The notes under the pieces were generated by a model, which did not search any database, was not told the origin of the DNA, and saw only the letters and a program-made list of their open reading frames with translations. From Haliscomenobacter sp. (lineage in GTDB: Bacteria; Bacteroidota; Bacteroidia; Chitinophagales; Saprospiraceae): DNA of 14,065 nucleotides. This document shows positions 1 to 7,457 of this stretch, piece after piece. The stretch lies in assembly GCF_016718685.1 (NCBI RefSeq), contig NZ_JADKCX010000106.1, positions 1 to 14,065 of the forward strand, read 5' to 3'. Made by a program: the position numbers and the translations under genes. Every line of letters starts with the position of its first letter. Within the stretch, counting starts at the first letter, position 1.

Positions 1-1451
1 ACCGCGCAGTTGAACAAAAGCTTCCCGGCGATTTTTCAATAATGCGCGTACCAATCCTCCTGGGCAATACAAGTTTTGTCATCAAAGCTACCAATGCTCG
101 CGAACGACTCTCAAAACCTTCTGCGAACTATTGGAGCGCAACCACATCAAATACGGAAAGGCGGGCAAAACCCGGTAGCCTGAATGCCTACGATTACTCA
201 AACGGGCAAAAACATCACCCCTCAAAAGTAGAACCCAACGACCTCATAGTGAAGGTGCCTTCAAACCCGTGGCACCGTAGCTGGAAGTACGCCTGGAACC
301 TGCCGCAGAACTGGTCCGATTCGCTCACGACGACATTGCGCCTGGGCTTTGCCCCTACGCGCACGGCCTGGAGTCTTACGCCAGCACTAACGCCTCGATC
401 CCGATGGAGCCTTTACGTTTAGCACCAACAACATCCCCAACAACGCCAAACCTTACGCTTACCTTGCCGTTTGGCGCGGCAACAACGTGAAATTTTTGGC
501 GACCATTCTGAAAAGGAAGGCGTAAAAAAGTGCGTTGTGCCAGATCACCTTTGTAGTGTAGAAGGCAAAAGTTACGCCCGGGGTACTTTGCTTTGATCAC
601 GGAAAGGACAACCGCAAAATGTCGCCAGCTTACCGCTCAGTCCGGGTGGGATCGCTGCGCCAATTCGGTCAGAGTTGAGCCACGGTCATTACCGGTTTTG
701 CCGATGGGGGCAGCGATTTTGGCTCAGCAGCTACAGCTTCTCCAACGCCCCAAGTGGCCTTGGGAGTGGAGACCAAACTTCCGAACAGCGAGATTGGTCG
801 GGTCTGGTATTATTTGACCAGGAATTGCAATACCCGCACCGTACTGGACGCCAACCGCCTCGATCATTGATCTAGCGCCTATAATACCATCGTGATGCCC
901 GAAGGTCGTTACCGCCTGACGGATCCGATTGTGGAAAAACTCAACGCCTGGGTCAACGCTAGTCGGCTGATTGCCATTGGCGATGCCCTGCCTCACTGCA
1001 AGACCGCAAGGTTTTGGCCTCACCCGTTACGCCAACGACGATGACAAGAAAAAGCGGAACGCGCCGCCGACAAGCTGCCACAGCGCGCGCTTGCTGGATT
1101 ATGCTGGAGAAGAGCGTCGCCCAAGTAGCAACATACCGGGAGCCGATTTTAAAGTAAAATTGACCAACTACCCACCCCCGGGTTTGGCTTGTATCGGATA
1201 CTTATTTTCACCCAAAACCAATGGCCTGGCCTTGCCGCTCAAGGTGCACAATATGAAAGCTCCATCGGCGGACAGCCGATGGTTTCCGGGTTTTGCCGGG
1301 GCGAAGGCGAAGAGGAAGCAAAAAAATGCCGTCGTTTTTGCGCAAGAACAAAAAGGCGCGGGTGCAGTAGTGTACATTGGATAACCACTCTCTTTCGGGC
1401 TTTCTGGAAAACGGGAAACTGGTGATGGGCAATGCTGTGTTCAAGCAGTAA
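1..1451 (+). CDS. M14-type zinc carboxypeptidase, C-terminal part (5' end outside window; many frameshifts)
   Basis: No single frame is open, but joining frames gives a continuous protein. Segments include FVIKATNARERL, then TFCELLERNHIKYGKAG, KVEPNDLIV, a PYAHGLESYAS-like stretch, AYLAVWRGNNVKFLAT, NTIVMPEGRYRLTDPIVEKL (about 885-945), GFGLTRYANDD, SARLLDYAGEERR, KTNGLALPL and QKGAGAVVYI. It ends ENGKLVMGNAVFKQ with TAA at 1449-1451. This order matches, from memory, the C-terminal half of the long Bacteroidota M14 peptidases (roughly 800+ residues): an AWxLPxAxGLEAYA-like region, then a glutamine-amidotransferase-like segment with NTIVMP and LIAIG. The catalytic zinc-binding domain would lie upstream of base 1 and is not seen, so the peptidase call rests on the tail alone. 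More than ten small indels interrupt it, of a kind expected from sequencing error, although a pseudogene cannot be excluded. Such proteins are normally exported; this is inference here. Confidence 0.62.
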
Positions 1452-1509
1452 TACTTAGCAAACATCGCTCACACACCGCTTGCGGCGGAGTTTACAAGAT
1501 AAAGTAACC

Positions 1510-1585
1510 CGCAGATCACGCTGATTACGTAGATAATATCTGTTTTTGAAAAAATCTGCGTAAATCAGTATGATCTACCTCTGCG
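1510..1585. repeat. Imperfect inverted repeat downstream of the M14 gene
   Basis: The left arm starts CGCAGATCACGCTGATTACG at 1510. The right arm ends at 1585 and its reverse complement reads CGCAGAGGTAGATCATACTG followed by ATTTACGCAGA. The arms share CGCAGA, GATCA, CTGATT and ACG-AGA blocks, with one 4-base and one 1-base difference in length. A T run lies in the loop region at 1542-1546. It could fold as a hairpin and end transcription of the M14 gene, or be a dispersed intergenic repeat. The arms carry the sub-word GCTGATTACG / ACTGATTTACG. Confidence 0.55.
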
Positions 1586-1619
1586 AGGAACCAACAACAA
1601 ACAACAAAACGTTTTCCAG

Positions 1620-2405
1620 ATGAACTACATCAATCGTTAGTCAAATATTCGGTGCAACTTGCTGCTTGTACTCATGAGCAGTATGAGCATCAGCACAAAC
1701 GACCTTACGGCAAAACGCGAATATTACGGAATCAAGATCACCACATCACTGGCGAAGACCGGGAAGTGCGCGTCGATCAATTTTTACAAAAGCTTATTGC
1801 CAGCTTTCGCCGGGCGAAGGAAAAAAACGTTGGCGTGTACAAACCCGTGCCAAAGACACCACGGCGGGAAAACGGATTTACGTGTTCATCCCGCTGCAAA
1901 CTGGAACAACTGGCGTTACCCGCACTGCTGGATAAAGACGCCCACTTTCCAAAGCGAGGTGCGACTACTGCAAAACTGCCCAGGACAAAATAACCAGCGT
2001 ACGTACGCATTGGGTCGATCGTTTTGCAAGCTTTCAGAAGAACGCTTAAAGAACTTTACCCAAATTGAACGGTCAGGATCCGAACGCGTGTAGGAACTGC
2101 GCAGTTACGAAGGTGGATCTGAGCAAACGCAAAGAAGGTGCACATGTTCAGCTTGAAGGACGGGAGATCAGCATTTCACCCGTTTGGGCTTCAATGCGGT
2201 TTTTTATGCCGAAGTACTCTCCGGTCGTCGCATGCCGAACCTGATGTACATGACTTCATTTGACAACATCGAATCTCGCGATGCGCATTGGAAGTCATTT
2301 GGTGCCGATCCATTTTGGAAAAAATATCAGCGTTGCCAGAGTACCAGCATACGGTTTCGAAGGCAAATATTTATTTGTTGCATCCTGCGGCGTATTCTTG
2401 GGTGA
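1620..2405 (+). CDS. Exported NIPSNAP-family protein (frameshifted)
   Basis: Joining frames gives an N-terminal hydrophobic stretch (NLLLVLMSSMSIS, about 1656-1694), then KREYYxIKIYHITGEDREVRVDQFLQ, a KNVGVYKPVPK segment, RIYVFIPLQTG, ERVYELRSYEG, a LGFNAVFYAEVLSGRRMPNLMYMTSFDNIESRDAHWKSF stretch (about 2187-2300), DPFWKKISALPEYQHTVSKA and LLHPAAYS. The YELR(S/I)Y start and the MPNLMYMTSFDN...RDxHWxxFxxDPxWKK block are the hallmark of the two tandem ferredoxin-like NIPSNAP domains. The substrate is not known. The start is taken as ATG at 1620 because it sits just before the signal-like stretch, although a TAG at 1638 interrupts that frame. At least six indels break the gene. The stop is uncertain; TGA at 2403-2405 is reached in one frame, directly before the terminator. 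It follows the M14 gene by 168 bases and may be co-oriented with it by chance. Confidence 0.7.
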
Positions 2406-2450
2406 AAAAACAGGGCCATTATCAGTTGACTATGGCCCTGTTTTTTTTTT
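2405..2450. terminator. Bidirectional intrinsic terminator between NIPSNAP and subtilase genes
   Basis: AAAAAACAGGGCCAT (2405-2419) pairs perfectly with ATGGCCCTGTTTTTT (2432-2446) around a 12-base loop, followed by T to 2450. The 9-base GC-containing core (CAGGGCCAT) with an A run on one side and a T run on the other makes it read as a terminator from both strands, as expected between two convergent genes. Confidence 0.85.
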
Positions 2451-4136
2451 AACTTGACCACCTTCTGCACCGCCATCTCCTTTCCTCCCGTTTTTAAGCG
2501 CAACAAGTACATCCCCTGTGGCCAATTGTTGGCGTCAATTTCAAGCAAAGCTGGAAAATCGGCAGGAATGCTTAGTGTATTGGCATAGAGCCGTTGACCT
2601 TGCGGGTTGTACACTCAACGTTGCCGATTCAACACTTTGGAGGAGCGAATGGGCACCAACAACTGCTCGCGGAAGGGGTTGGGGGGGAGGCCATCAACTG
2701 TGGCGTTGTGCGCGCATCGGCATTACAAAAAGCGGAAAGTAACTTCATACTTTTGTCCACCCGCAAGAAACCTCCAGTGACCACTTTGTCCTGCAAGGTT
2801 GCGATTGGTTCTACCCCGTCGAATATCAAGCGGCGTACCTGCAAGGCAGCTTCTGCGGGCTGATCCCGCGCCAATTCGGCCAATTGCCCACAGGGCGAAG
2901 AATACAACAAGCCAATAGCTCGGCCACTTGTGGTGCGGCAAAAGAAGTGCCTGAAAACTCCCGGTAACCCTCACGCAAACGGGTAGAATAAACCGCTTCA
3001 CCGAAGGCTGCCAAATCAACCGTATTGGGTCCATGGCCATTGACCAATTGGCCTTGCTTGTCGAGACTGGTCACCACGATGAGGTGTTCGCTGGGGCAAG
3101 GGCAGAGGGCATATCACCAGTTAATGCTGAGTTGCCACTCCGGGTTACTCGCAGCATTTACTGTGAGGATGCCCTGGTTGCCTAAACTGTCAAAAAAAGG
3201 ACACCAAATGGGGTAGTCATCCGAGCGCAATCCACTTAAGCCCCAGGAAGCATTGATGGCTACTACAAAAGCCCCTCTTTGTCCATTCGTTTGGTTGTAC
3301 AATTTGCGTTGCGTGTAGGCGTATGAAAAGGAGCGTAGTATAATTTCTTCCGTGCCCGTAGCCCCCCAAACGATGGTCATCAATTTGACATCCCAGTTGA
3401 CGCCGCTACCACCAATCCCGTTATTTCCTTTAGCCCCTACCAAGCCAGCAACACCCGTTCCGTGTCCGCCAAGGTTGGTCTCACTGATGTCATCATTGAG
3501 CCGCTGACTATTCCAACCCCGATAATCATCCACATACCCATTGCCGTCATCGTCTCTTCCGTTGTTAGGTATTTCCTGATGGTTGTACCAAAGATTGGGG
3601 CGCAAGTCTTCGTGCATGGTGTCAATACCCGTGTCGATGATGGCAACTACGATGCTATCGCCCTGTGCCGTTGTTCCTCCGGTACTGATGTCCCAGGCTT
3701 GATGCAAACCGATATCCATGCCCGGAATGCCCTGATTTTGCCCCCGATTGTACCATTGCCACTGCTGGCTAAAGAGCGGATCATTGGGCGTCGTACTCCG
3801 CAGTTCTACGTAGTGGTTGAATTGGGCGATGGCAATGGCGGGGTCCTGTTGCAATTGTAGCAAAAGCTTGGATTCGGAAGTGCAAGTGGTATCAAACTGG
3901 ACCTTCCAAATGTTCAAAGACGCTGCGACTGGCGTAATGCTGCGTATACAAGGGTAGGTCGATTGTTCGCGTTGGCGCTTTTCAGTGTGGTTTCGTTGCC
4001 AAATGCTGGCATCATGACCAGGGCGCAATTGAATCAGGATTTCAGCTGGAACATGGTCTTGACTTTGCACATTTGTATAAGCCAAAAACACAGCCCAAGT
4101 CCACAGCAGTTTTAGGGAGTCGAAGGTTCTTTTCAT
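2449..4136 (-). CDS. Secreted S8 subtilisin-like serine protease with T9SS type A sorting domain (frameshifted near its 3' end)
   Basis: The protein starts MKRTFDSLKLLWTWAVFLAY, a signal peptide, so it should cross the inner membrane by Sec. The S8 catalytic triad is visible: Asp168 in VVAIIDTGID, His225 in NLGGHGTGVAGL, and the Ser of FSGTSFAAPQVA (around residue 397, after a frameshift). The oxyanion-hole Asn is in INASWG (Asn295). An acidic DDDGNGYVDD run (195-204) may bind calcium. After the catalytic domain comes NPFREQLLVPIRSSKV (about 2690-2640), then SVYNPQGQRLYANTL, NNWPQGMYLLRLKTGG and AVQKVVKL, the T9SS type A sorting domain, so the product is expected at the cell surface or outside. 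The start at 4136 is chosen over an upstream in-frame ATG at 4211 because of an AAAGGAG motif 6 bases ahead and the signal peptide. Indels occur near 3115, 3100, 2930 and 2640. Stop placed at 2449, assuming one more indel at the A run; otherwise the frame reads through the terminator. Confidence 0.85.
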
Positions 4137-4142
4137 GAGATT

Positions 4143-4149
4143 CTCCTTT
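4143..4149 (-). promoter_or_regulatory. Shine-Dalgarno sequence of the subtilase gene
   Basis: On the minus strand AAAGGAG lies 6 bases before the ATG at 4136. It fixes the start at the signal peptide. Strong SD motifs are uncommon in Bacteroidota, and the other genes here lack one, so this is notable. Confidence 0.6.
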
Positions 4150-4231
4150 AAAGGGTTGTCTTTTCCAAACGAAAGTAACTTGTTTTTATTTTTAACAACT
4201 ATAGTGGACAAAGGGCTGCATGCTACCGCGA

Positions 4232-4239
4232 TATCTTTG
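4232..4239 (+). promoter_or_regulatory. Possible Bacteroidota -7 element (TATCTTTG) far upstream of cysC
   Basis: TATCTTTG matches the TAnnTTTG -7 consensus exactly and faces cysC, 264 bases ahead of its start. No clear TTTG -33 box was found at the usual distance. If used, it would give a leader of about 250 bases. I see no ORF, tRNA or recognisable riboswitch in 4137-4502, which is AT-rich and otherwise featureless. Confidence 0.3.
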
Positions 4240-4455
4240 TATTCATCTCACTAGAGCTCGACTGTCTTACCCCATCTTTGTCTATCTATCCAATCTAATT
4301 TAAAGAAAAATTCACCTTTTTTTAGAGGCTTCCACATTTGTCGGCAAGTATAACTGCCACAAAATCCACAACTTAACTTTCGAGGATATTGGAATAAATG
4401 AATGAATGTCAATATGTTATCGGAAAAAGTTATGAGAATATAATTTAGAGTGTAT

Positions 4456-4463
4456 TATCTTCG
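4456..4463 (+). promoter_or_regulatory. Possible -7 element (TATCTTCG) next to cysC
   Basis: TATCTTCG differs at one position from TAnnTTTG and lies 39 bases before the cysC start, a typical distance for a short leader. No good -33 box is visible. This is the more likely proximal promoter of the cysC-cysD-cysN genes. Confidence 0.35.
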
Positions 4464-4502
4464 CGGAATTATTTACCCAAACGAATAGAAAAACAATAAT
4501 CC

Positions 4503-5102
4503 TTGGCAGAGCATATTCATCCAATCTTCGATCAACTCCTCCAGCGAGAGGAGCGGGAAGAGCGTTTGCAGCAGCGCAGCAAGGTCTTGTGGTTAACGGG
4601 ATTGTCGGGGTCTGGCAAAAGTACAGTAGCAAAATACCTCGAACGATTGTTGTTTAATGAAGGCTATTTACCCCAGGTGCTGGATGGCGACAACATCCGC
4701 TTTGGCATCAACAGCAATCTGAGTTTTAGCCCTGAAGACCGCCTCGAAAACATTCGGCGTATTGCCGAAATTTCCAAATTATACCTCCACAGCGGCATCA
4801 TTTGTATCAACTCTTTCATCAGTCCCAGCCGGGAAATGCGCGATCTGGCCCGCAGTATCGTTGGAGCCGAAGATTTTATCGAAATCTACATCAACGCCCC
4901 CATCGAAGTCTGTGAAGCCCGCGATGTGAAAGGCCTTTACCAAAAAGCCCGCGCTGGACTCATCAAAGGATTTACGGGTATTGATGACCCCTATGAAGCC
5001 CCCGAAAACCCCAACATCGAAATTCGTACCGATCAAATGACCATCGAAGCATCGGCGATGCGGATCATGGAGCATTTGCGGCCATTAATATCATTGGGTT
5101 GA
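4503..5102 (+). CDS. cysC: Adenylylsulfate (APS) kinase
   Basis: Cytoplasmic enzyme that phosphorylates APS at the 3' position with ATP to give PAPS. The 199-residue product has the P-loop GLSGSGKS (33-40), the DGDNIR motif (61-66), R80 followed by ENIRRIAE, the SFISPSR segment (104-110), and the lid region KGLYQKAR...FTGIDDPYEAPENP (143-170). This is a full-length single-domain APS kinase, not fused to CysN. The start is TTG at 4503: an in-frame TAA lies just upstream at 4497, and the family N-terminus (xxxIHPIFDQLLQR) fits starting here. A lost ATG through an indel is possible, given the draft quality nearby. It is the first gene of a cysC-cysD-cysN run, separated from cysD by 110 bases that hold an inverted repeat. 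Confidence 0.95.
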   Translation: MAEHIHPIFDQLLQREEREERLQQRSKVLWLTGLSGSGKSTVAKYLERLLFNEGYLPQVLDGDNIRFGINSNLSFSPEDRLENIRRIAEISKLYLHSGIICINSFISPSREMRDLARSIVGAEDFIEIYINAPIEVCEARDVKGLYQKARAGLIKGFTGIDDPYEAPENPNIEIRTDQMTIEASAMRIMEHLRPLISLG

Positions 5103-5109
5103 AAATATA

Positions 5110-5183
5110 GGGTTCGAAGGTTCGAGGGTTCGAAGGTTTAGGCAACTAACGTCGAACCCTCCGAACCCTCGAACCCCGAACCT
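5110..5183. repeat. Inverted repeat of GGTTCGA words between cysC and cysD
   Basis: The left arm has three tandem copies of GGTTCGA(A/G)G from 5110 to 5138. The right arm has about four copies of the complement (5153-5183). A 14-base core, GGTTCGAGGGTTCG (5119-5132), pairs perfectly with 5162-5175. Segment 5158-5175 (CCTCCGAACCCTCGAACC) recurs exactly at 10033-10050. No T run follows on the plus strand, so it is a poor classical terminator. It could stabilise or process the cysC-cysD transcript or partly stop it. Confidence 0.8.
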
Positions 5184-5212
5184 TTCAACTTTCCACTTAA
5201 TTGTTCAATCAT

Positions 5213-6121
5213 ATGGACTTTAACTACAACCTGAACCACCTCAAAGAACTGGAAGCCGAATCGATGTTTGTGCTTCGTGAAGTGGCGGCTCAGTTTGAAA
5301 ATCCAGTACTGTTGTTTTCAGGAGGTAAGGATTCGATCCTGGTTACTTATTTGGCCATGAAAGCCTTTTACCCTGCACGTATCCCTTTTCCACTGCTACA
5401 CATTGATACTGGACACAATTTTCAAGAAACCCTGGATTATCGTGACGAGTTGGTAGAAAGAACCGGTGCCCGCCTGATTGTTGGCTCCGTTCAGGAAGCC
5501 ATTGACCAGGGGCGAGTTGTTGAGGAAAAAGGACTGAACGCCAGTCGTAACTTCCTGCAAACGGCCGTACTACTTGAGTCGATGGAAAAAGGCAAATACG
5601 ATGCAGCTATTGGTGGCGCTCGTCGCGATGAAAGAAAGCCCGCGCCAAAAGAGCGTTTTTTCTCTCACCGTGATGAATTTGGCCAGTGGGATCCCAAAAA
5701 CCAACGCCCGGAGTTGTGGAATCTTTTCAATGGAAAGAAAAATATCGGGGAGCACTTCCGGATTTTTCCCATTTCCAATTGGACCGAACTGGATGTTTGG
5801 CAATACCTCTCCATGGAAGGGGTAAATTTGCCAAGTCTATATTTTGCTCACCAGCGCGAAGTATTCGAACGCGATGGCATGCTCCTTGCTGCCTCCGAGG
5901 TCATTCAACGCCGTCCCACCGAGATACCATTTGAAACGACGGTACGCTTCCGTACCATCGGTGACATCACCTGCACCGGAGCCGTAAAATCTACCGCCGG
6001 CACCATTGATGATGTCATCGATGAGATTGCCGCATCACGGGTAACCGAACGGGGTACCCGGGCCGACGACAAACGTTCGGAAACGGCCATGGAAGATCGG
6101 AAGAAACAAGGTTATTTTTAA
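5213..6121 (+). CDS. cysD: Sulfate adenylyltransferase subunit 2 (ATP sulfurylase, catalytic subunit)
   Basis: CysD forms APS and pyrophosphate from sulfate and ATP; the reaction is driven by GTP hydrolysis on its partner CysN. The 302-residue length is the family norm. It begins YNLNHLKELEAESMFVLREV, has the PP-loop FSGGKDS (35-41) that binds ATP, LLHIDTGHNFQET, the GGARRDERKPAPKER segment, WDPKNQRPELWN, FPISNWTELDVWQY, and the C-terminal tail RTIGDITCTGAVKS and EDRKKQGYF. The ATG at 5213 is preferred over a TTG 12 bases upstream because the family begins here. It ends 20 bases before cysN, consistent with co-transcription and with the two subunits acting as one complex. Confidence 0.97.
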   Translation: MDFNYNLNHLKELEAESMFVLREVAAQFENPVLLFSGGKDSILVTYLAMKAFYPARIPFPLLHIDTGHNFQETLDYRDELVERTGARLIVGSVQEAIDQGRVVEEKGLNASRNFLQTAVLLESMEKGKYDAAIGGARRDERKPAPKERFFSHRDEFGQWDPKNQRPELWNLFNGKKNIGEHFRIFPISNWTELDVWQYLSMEGVNLPSLYFAHQREVFERDGMLLAASEVIQRRPTEIPFETTVRFRTIGDITCTGAVKSTAGTIDDVIDEIAASRVTERGTRADDKRSETAMEDRKKQGYF

Positions 6122-6141
6122 TTTTTCTCAGTGTTATACCT

Positions 6142-7398
6142 ATGGATTACAAACATTCTGAATTGCTGCGCTTTACAACGGCGGGCAATGTAGACGACGG
6201 AAAAAGCACGCTCATTGGGCGTTTGTTATACGACTCAAAGTCAATTTTTGAAGACCAGCTCGAAGCCGTTCAAAAAGCCAGCGAACGCCGGGGAGAAGAA
6301 GGAGTCAATCTTGCGCTCCTCACCGACGGCTTAAAGGCCGAACGTGAGCAAGGCATTACCATCGATGTGGCTTACCGCTACTTTTCTACCCCCAAGCGCA
6401 AATTCATCATTGCCGATACGCCTGGGCATACCCAGTATACCCGCAACATGGTGACGGGCGCTTCTACTGCCAACGTTGCCCTGATTCTGGTGGATGCTCG
6501 TACGGGGATTGTGGAACAAACCCGGAGACACGCTTTCATCGCGTCTTTGTTGCAGATTCCCCACCTGGTGATCTGTATCAACAAGATGGACCTGGTGGAT
6601 TTCAGTGAAGAAGTGTACACCAACATCAAAGAGGAGTTTGAAAAATTCTCCTACAAGTTGGATGTCAAGGATGTGAGCTTTATTCCGATTTCAGCCCTGA
6701 AAGGCGACAACATCGTTACCCGTTCTGAAAACACCCCTTGGTACGGTGGAGGCACCTTACTGTATACGCTGGAGAATGTACACATCGGTAGCGACCACAA
6801 TTTCATCGATGCCCGTTTTCCGGTACAATTCGTGATTCGCCCCAACAATGACGAATTCCACGACTACCGCGGCTACGCTGGCCGGGTGGCTGGAGGGATT
6901 TTGAAAAAAGGGGATGAAGTGACCCTTTTGCCTTCTGGTTTTACGACCAAAATTGCCAAAATCGATTCACACGGTGGGGAACTTGCCGAGGCTTTTCCTC
7001 CCATGTCGGTAACGGTGCTGTTGGAAGACGACTACGATTTGAGTCGTGGGGATATGATTGTGCGCACCCACAACCAGCCGAATGTAAGCCAGGATCTGGA
7101 GGTGATGATTTGCTGGTTCAATGAACGCCCACTCCAACTCAATGGCAAATACGCCATCTTGCATACGACTCAGGAAGCGCGTTGCATTATCAAGGATATT
7201 CGTTATCGATTGGACATCAATACGCTACACCGAGATGTAGATGACACTACCATCCGCATGAATGATATTGCGCGGGTGGTACTGCGCACAACCAAACCCT
7301 TGTTTTTTGATTCGTACCGCCGCAACCGCATTACTGGTAGCATCATCCTGGTAGATGAAAGCACAAATGAAACGGTAGCAGCAGGCATGATTATTTAA
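6142..7398 (+). CDS. cysN: Sulfate adenylyltransferase subunit 1 (GTPase subunit)
   Basis: GTP-hydrolysing partner of CysD in ATP sulfurylase. The 418-residue protein is an elongation-factor-like GTPase: G1 GNVDDGKST (15-23), the switch region LLTDGLKAEREQGITID (59-75) typical of CysN, G3 DTPGHTQYTRNM (92-103), G4 NKMD (147-150) and G5-like ISALKGDN. Two beta-barrel domains follow, with the FRPVQFV-equivalent RFPVQFVIRP and DLSRGDMIV. The C-terminus ends RNRITGSIILVD...AAGMII. There is no fused APS kinase domain, in keeping with the separate cysC. EF-Tu is excluded by the DGLKAEREQGITIDVAYRYFST segment and by the adjacent cysD. Its stop lies one base ahead of an inverted repeat shared with a convergent gene. 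Confidence 0.97.
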   Translation: MDYKHSELLRFTTAGNVDDGKSTLIGRLLYDSKSIFEDQLEAVQKASERRGEEGVNLALLTDGLKAEREQGITIDVAYRYFSTPKRKFIIADTPGHTQYTRNMVTGASTANVALILVDARTGIVEQTRRHAFIASLLQIPHLVICINKMDLVDFSEEVYTNIKEEFEKFSYKLDVKDVSFIPISALKGDNIVTRSENTPWYGGGTLLYTLENVHIGSDHNFIDARFPVQFVIRPNNDEFHDYRGYAGRVAGGILKKGDEVTLLPSGFTTKIAKIDSHGGELAEAFPPMSVTVLLEDDYDLSRGDMIVRTHNQPNVSQDLEVMICWFNERPLQLNGKYAILHTTQEARCIIKDIRYRLDINTLHRDVDDTTIRMNDIARVVLRTTKPLFFDSYRRNRITGSIILVDESTNETVAAGMII

Positions 7399-7457
7399 TG
7401 TGCTGATGTGCTAATGTGCTGATGGGATGATTAACACATCAGCACATTAACACATTA
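7399..7457. repeat. Inverted repeat at the convergent cysN / FAD oxidoreductase junction
   Basis: The plus strand reads as tandem words TGTGCTGATG and TGTGCTAATG (7399-7424), then a short spacer, then CACATCAGCACATTAACACATTA (7435-7457) as complement. About 22 bases can pair (7405-7426 with 7435-7456) with three or so mismatches. The right arm overlaps the stop codon of the minus-strand gene. It probably acts as a bidirectional terminator, although it lacks long T runs. Confidence 0.7.

Noticed and set aside
3462..3860. A 132-codon plus-strand ORF
   Set aside because: It lies wholly within the subtilase gene on the other strand, which has the Asp and His catalytic motifs over the same bases; this is a shadow frame.
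4137..4211. An N-terminal extension of the subtilase from an ATG at 4211
   Set aside because: It would put 25 charged residues before an obvious signal peptide, and the SD motif sits ahead of the ATG at 4136.
5110..5183. CRISPR array from the repeated GGTTCGA words
   Set aside because: The words are about 9 bases, directly adjacent and mirrored, with no unique spacers of constant length, and no cas genes are present.
6142..7398. Translation elongation factor Tu
   Set aside because: The G1 GNVDDGKS, the switch I sequence and the position right after cysD identify CysN.
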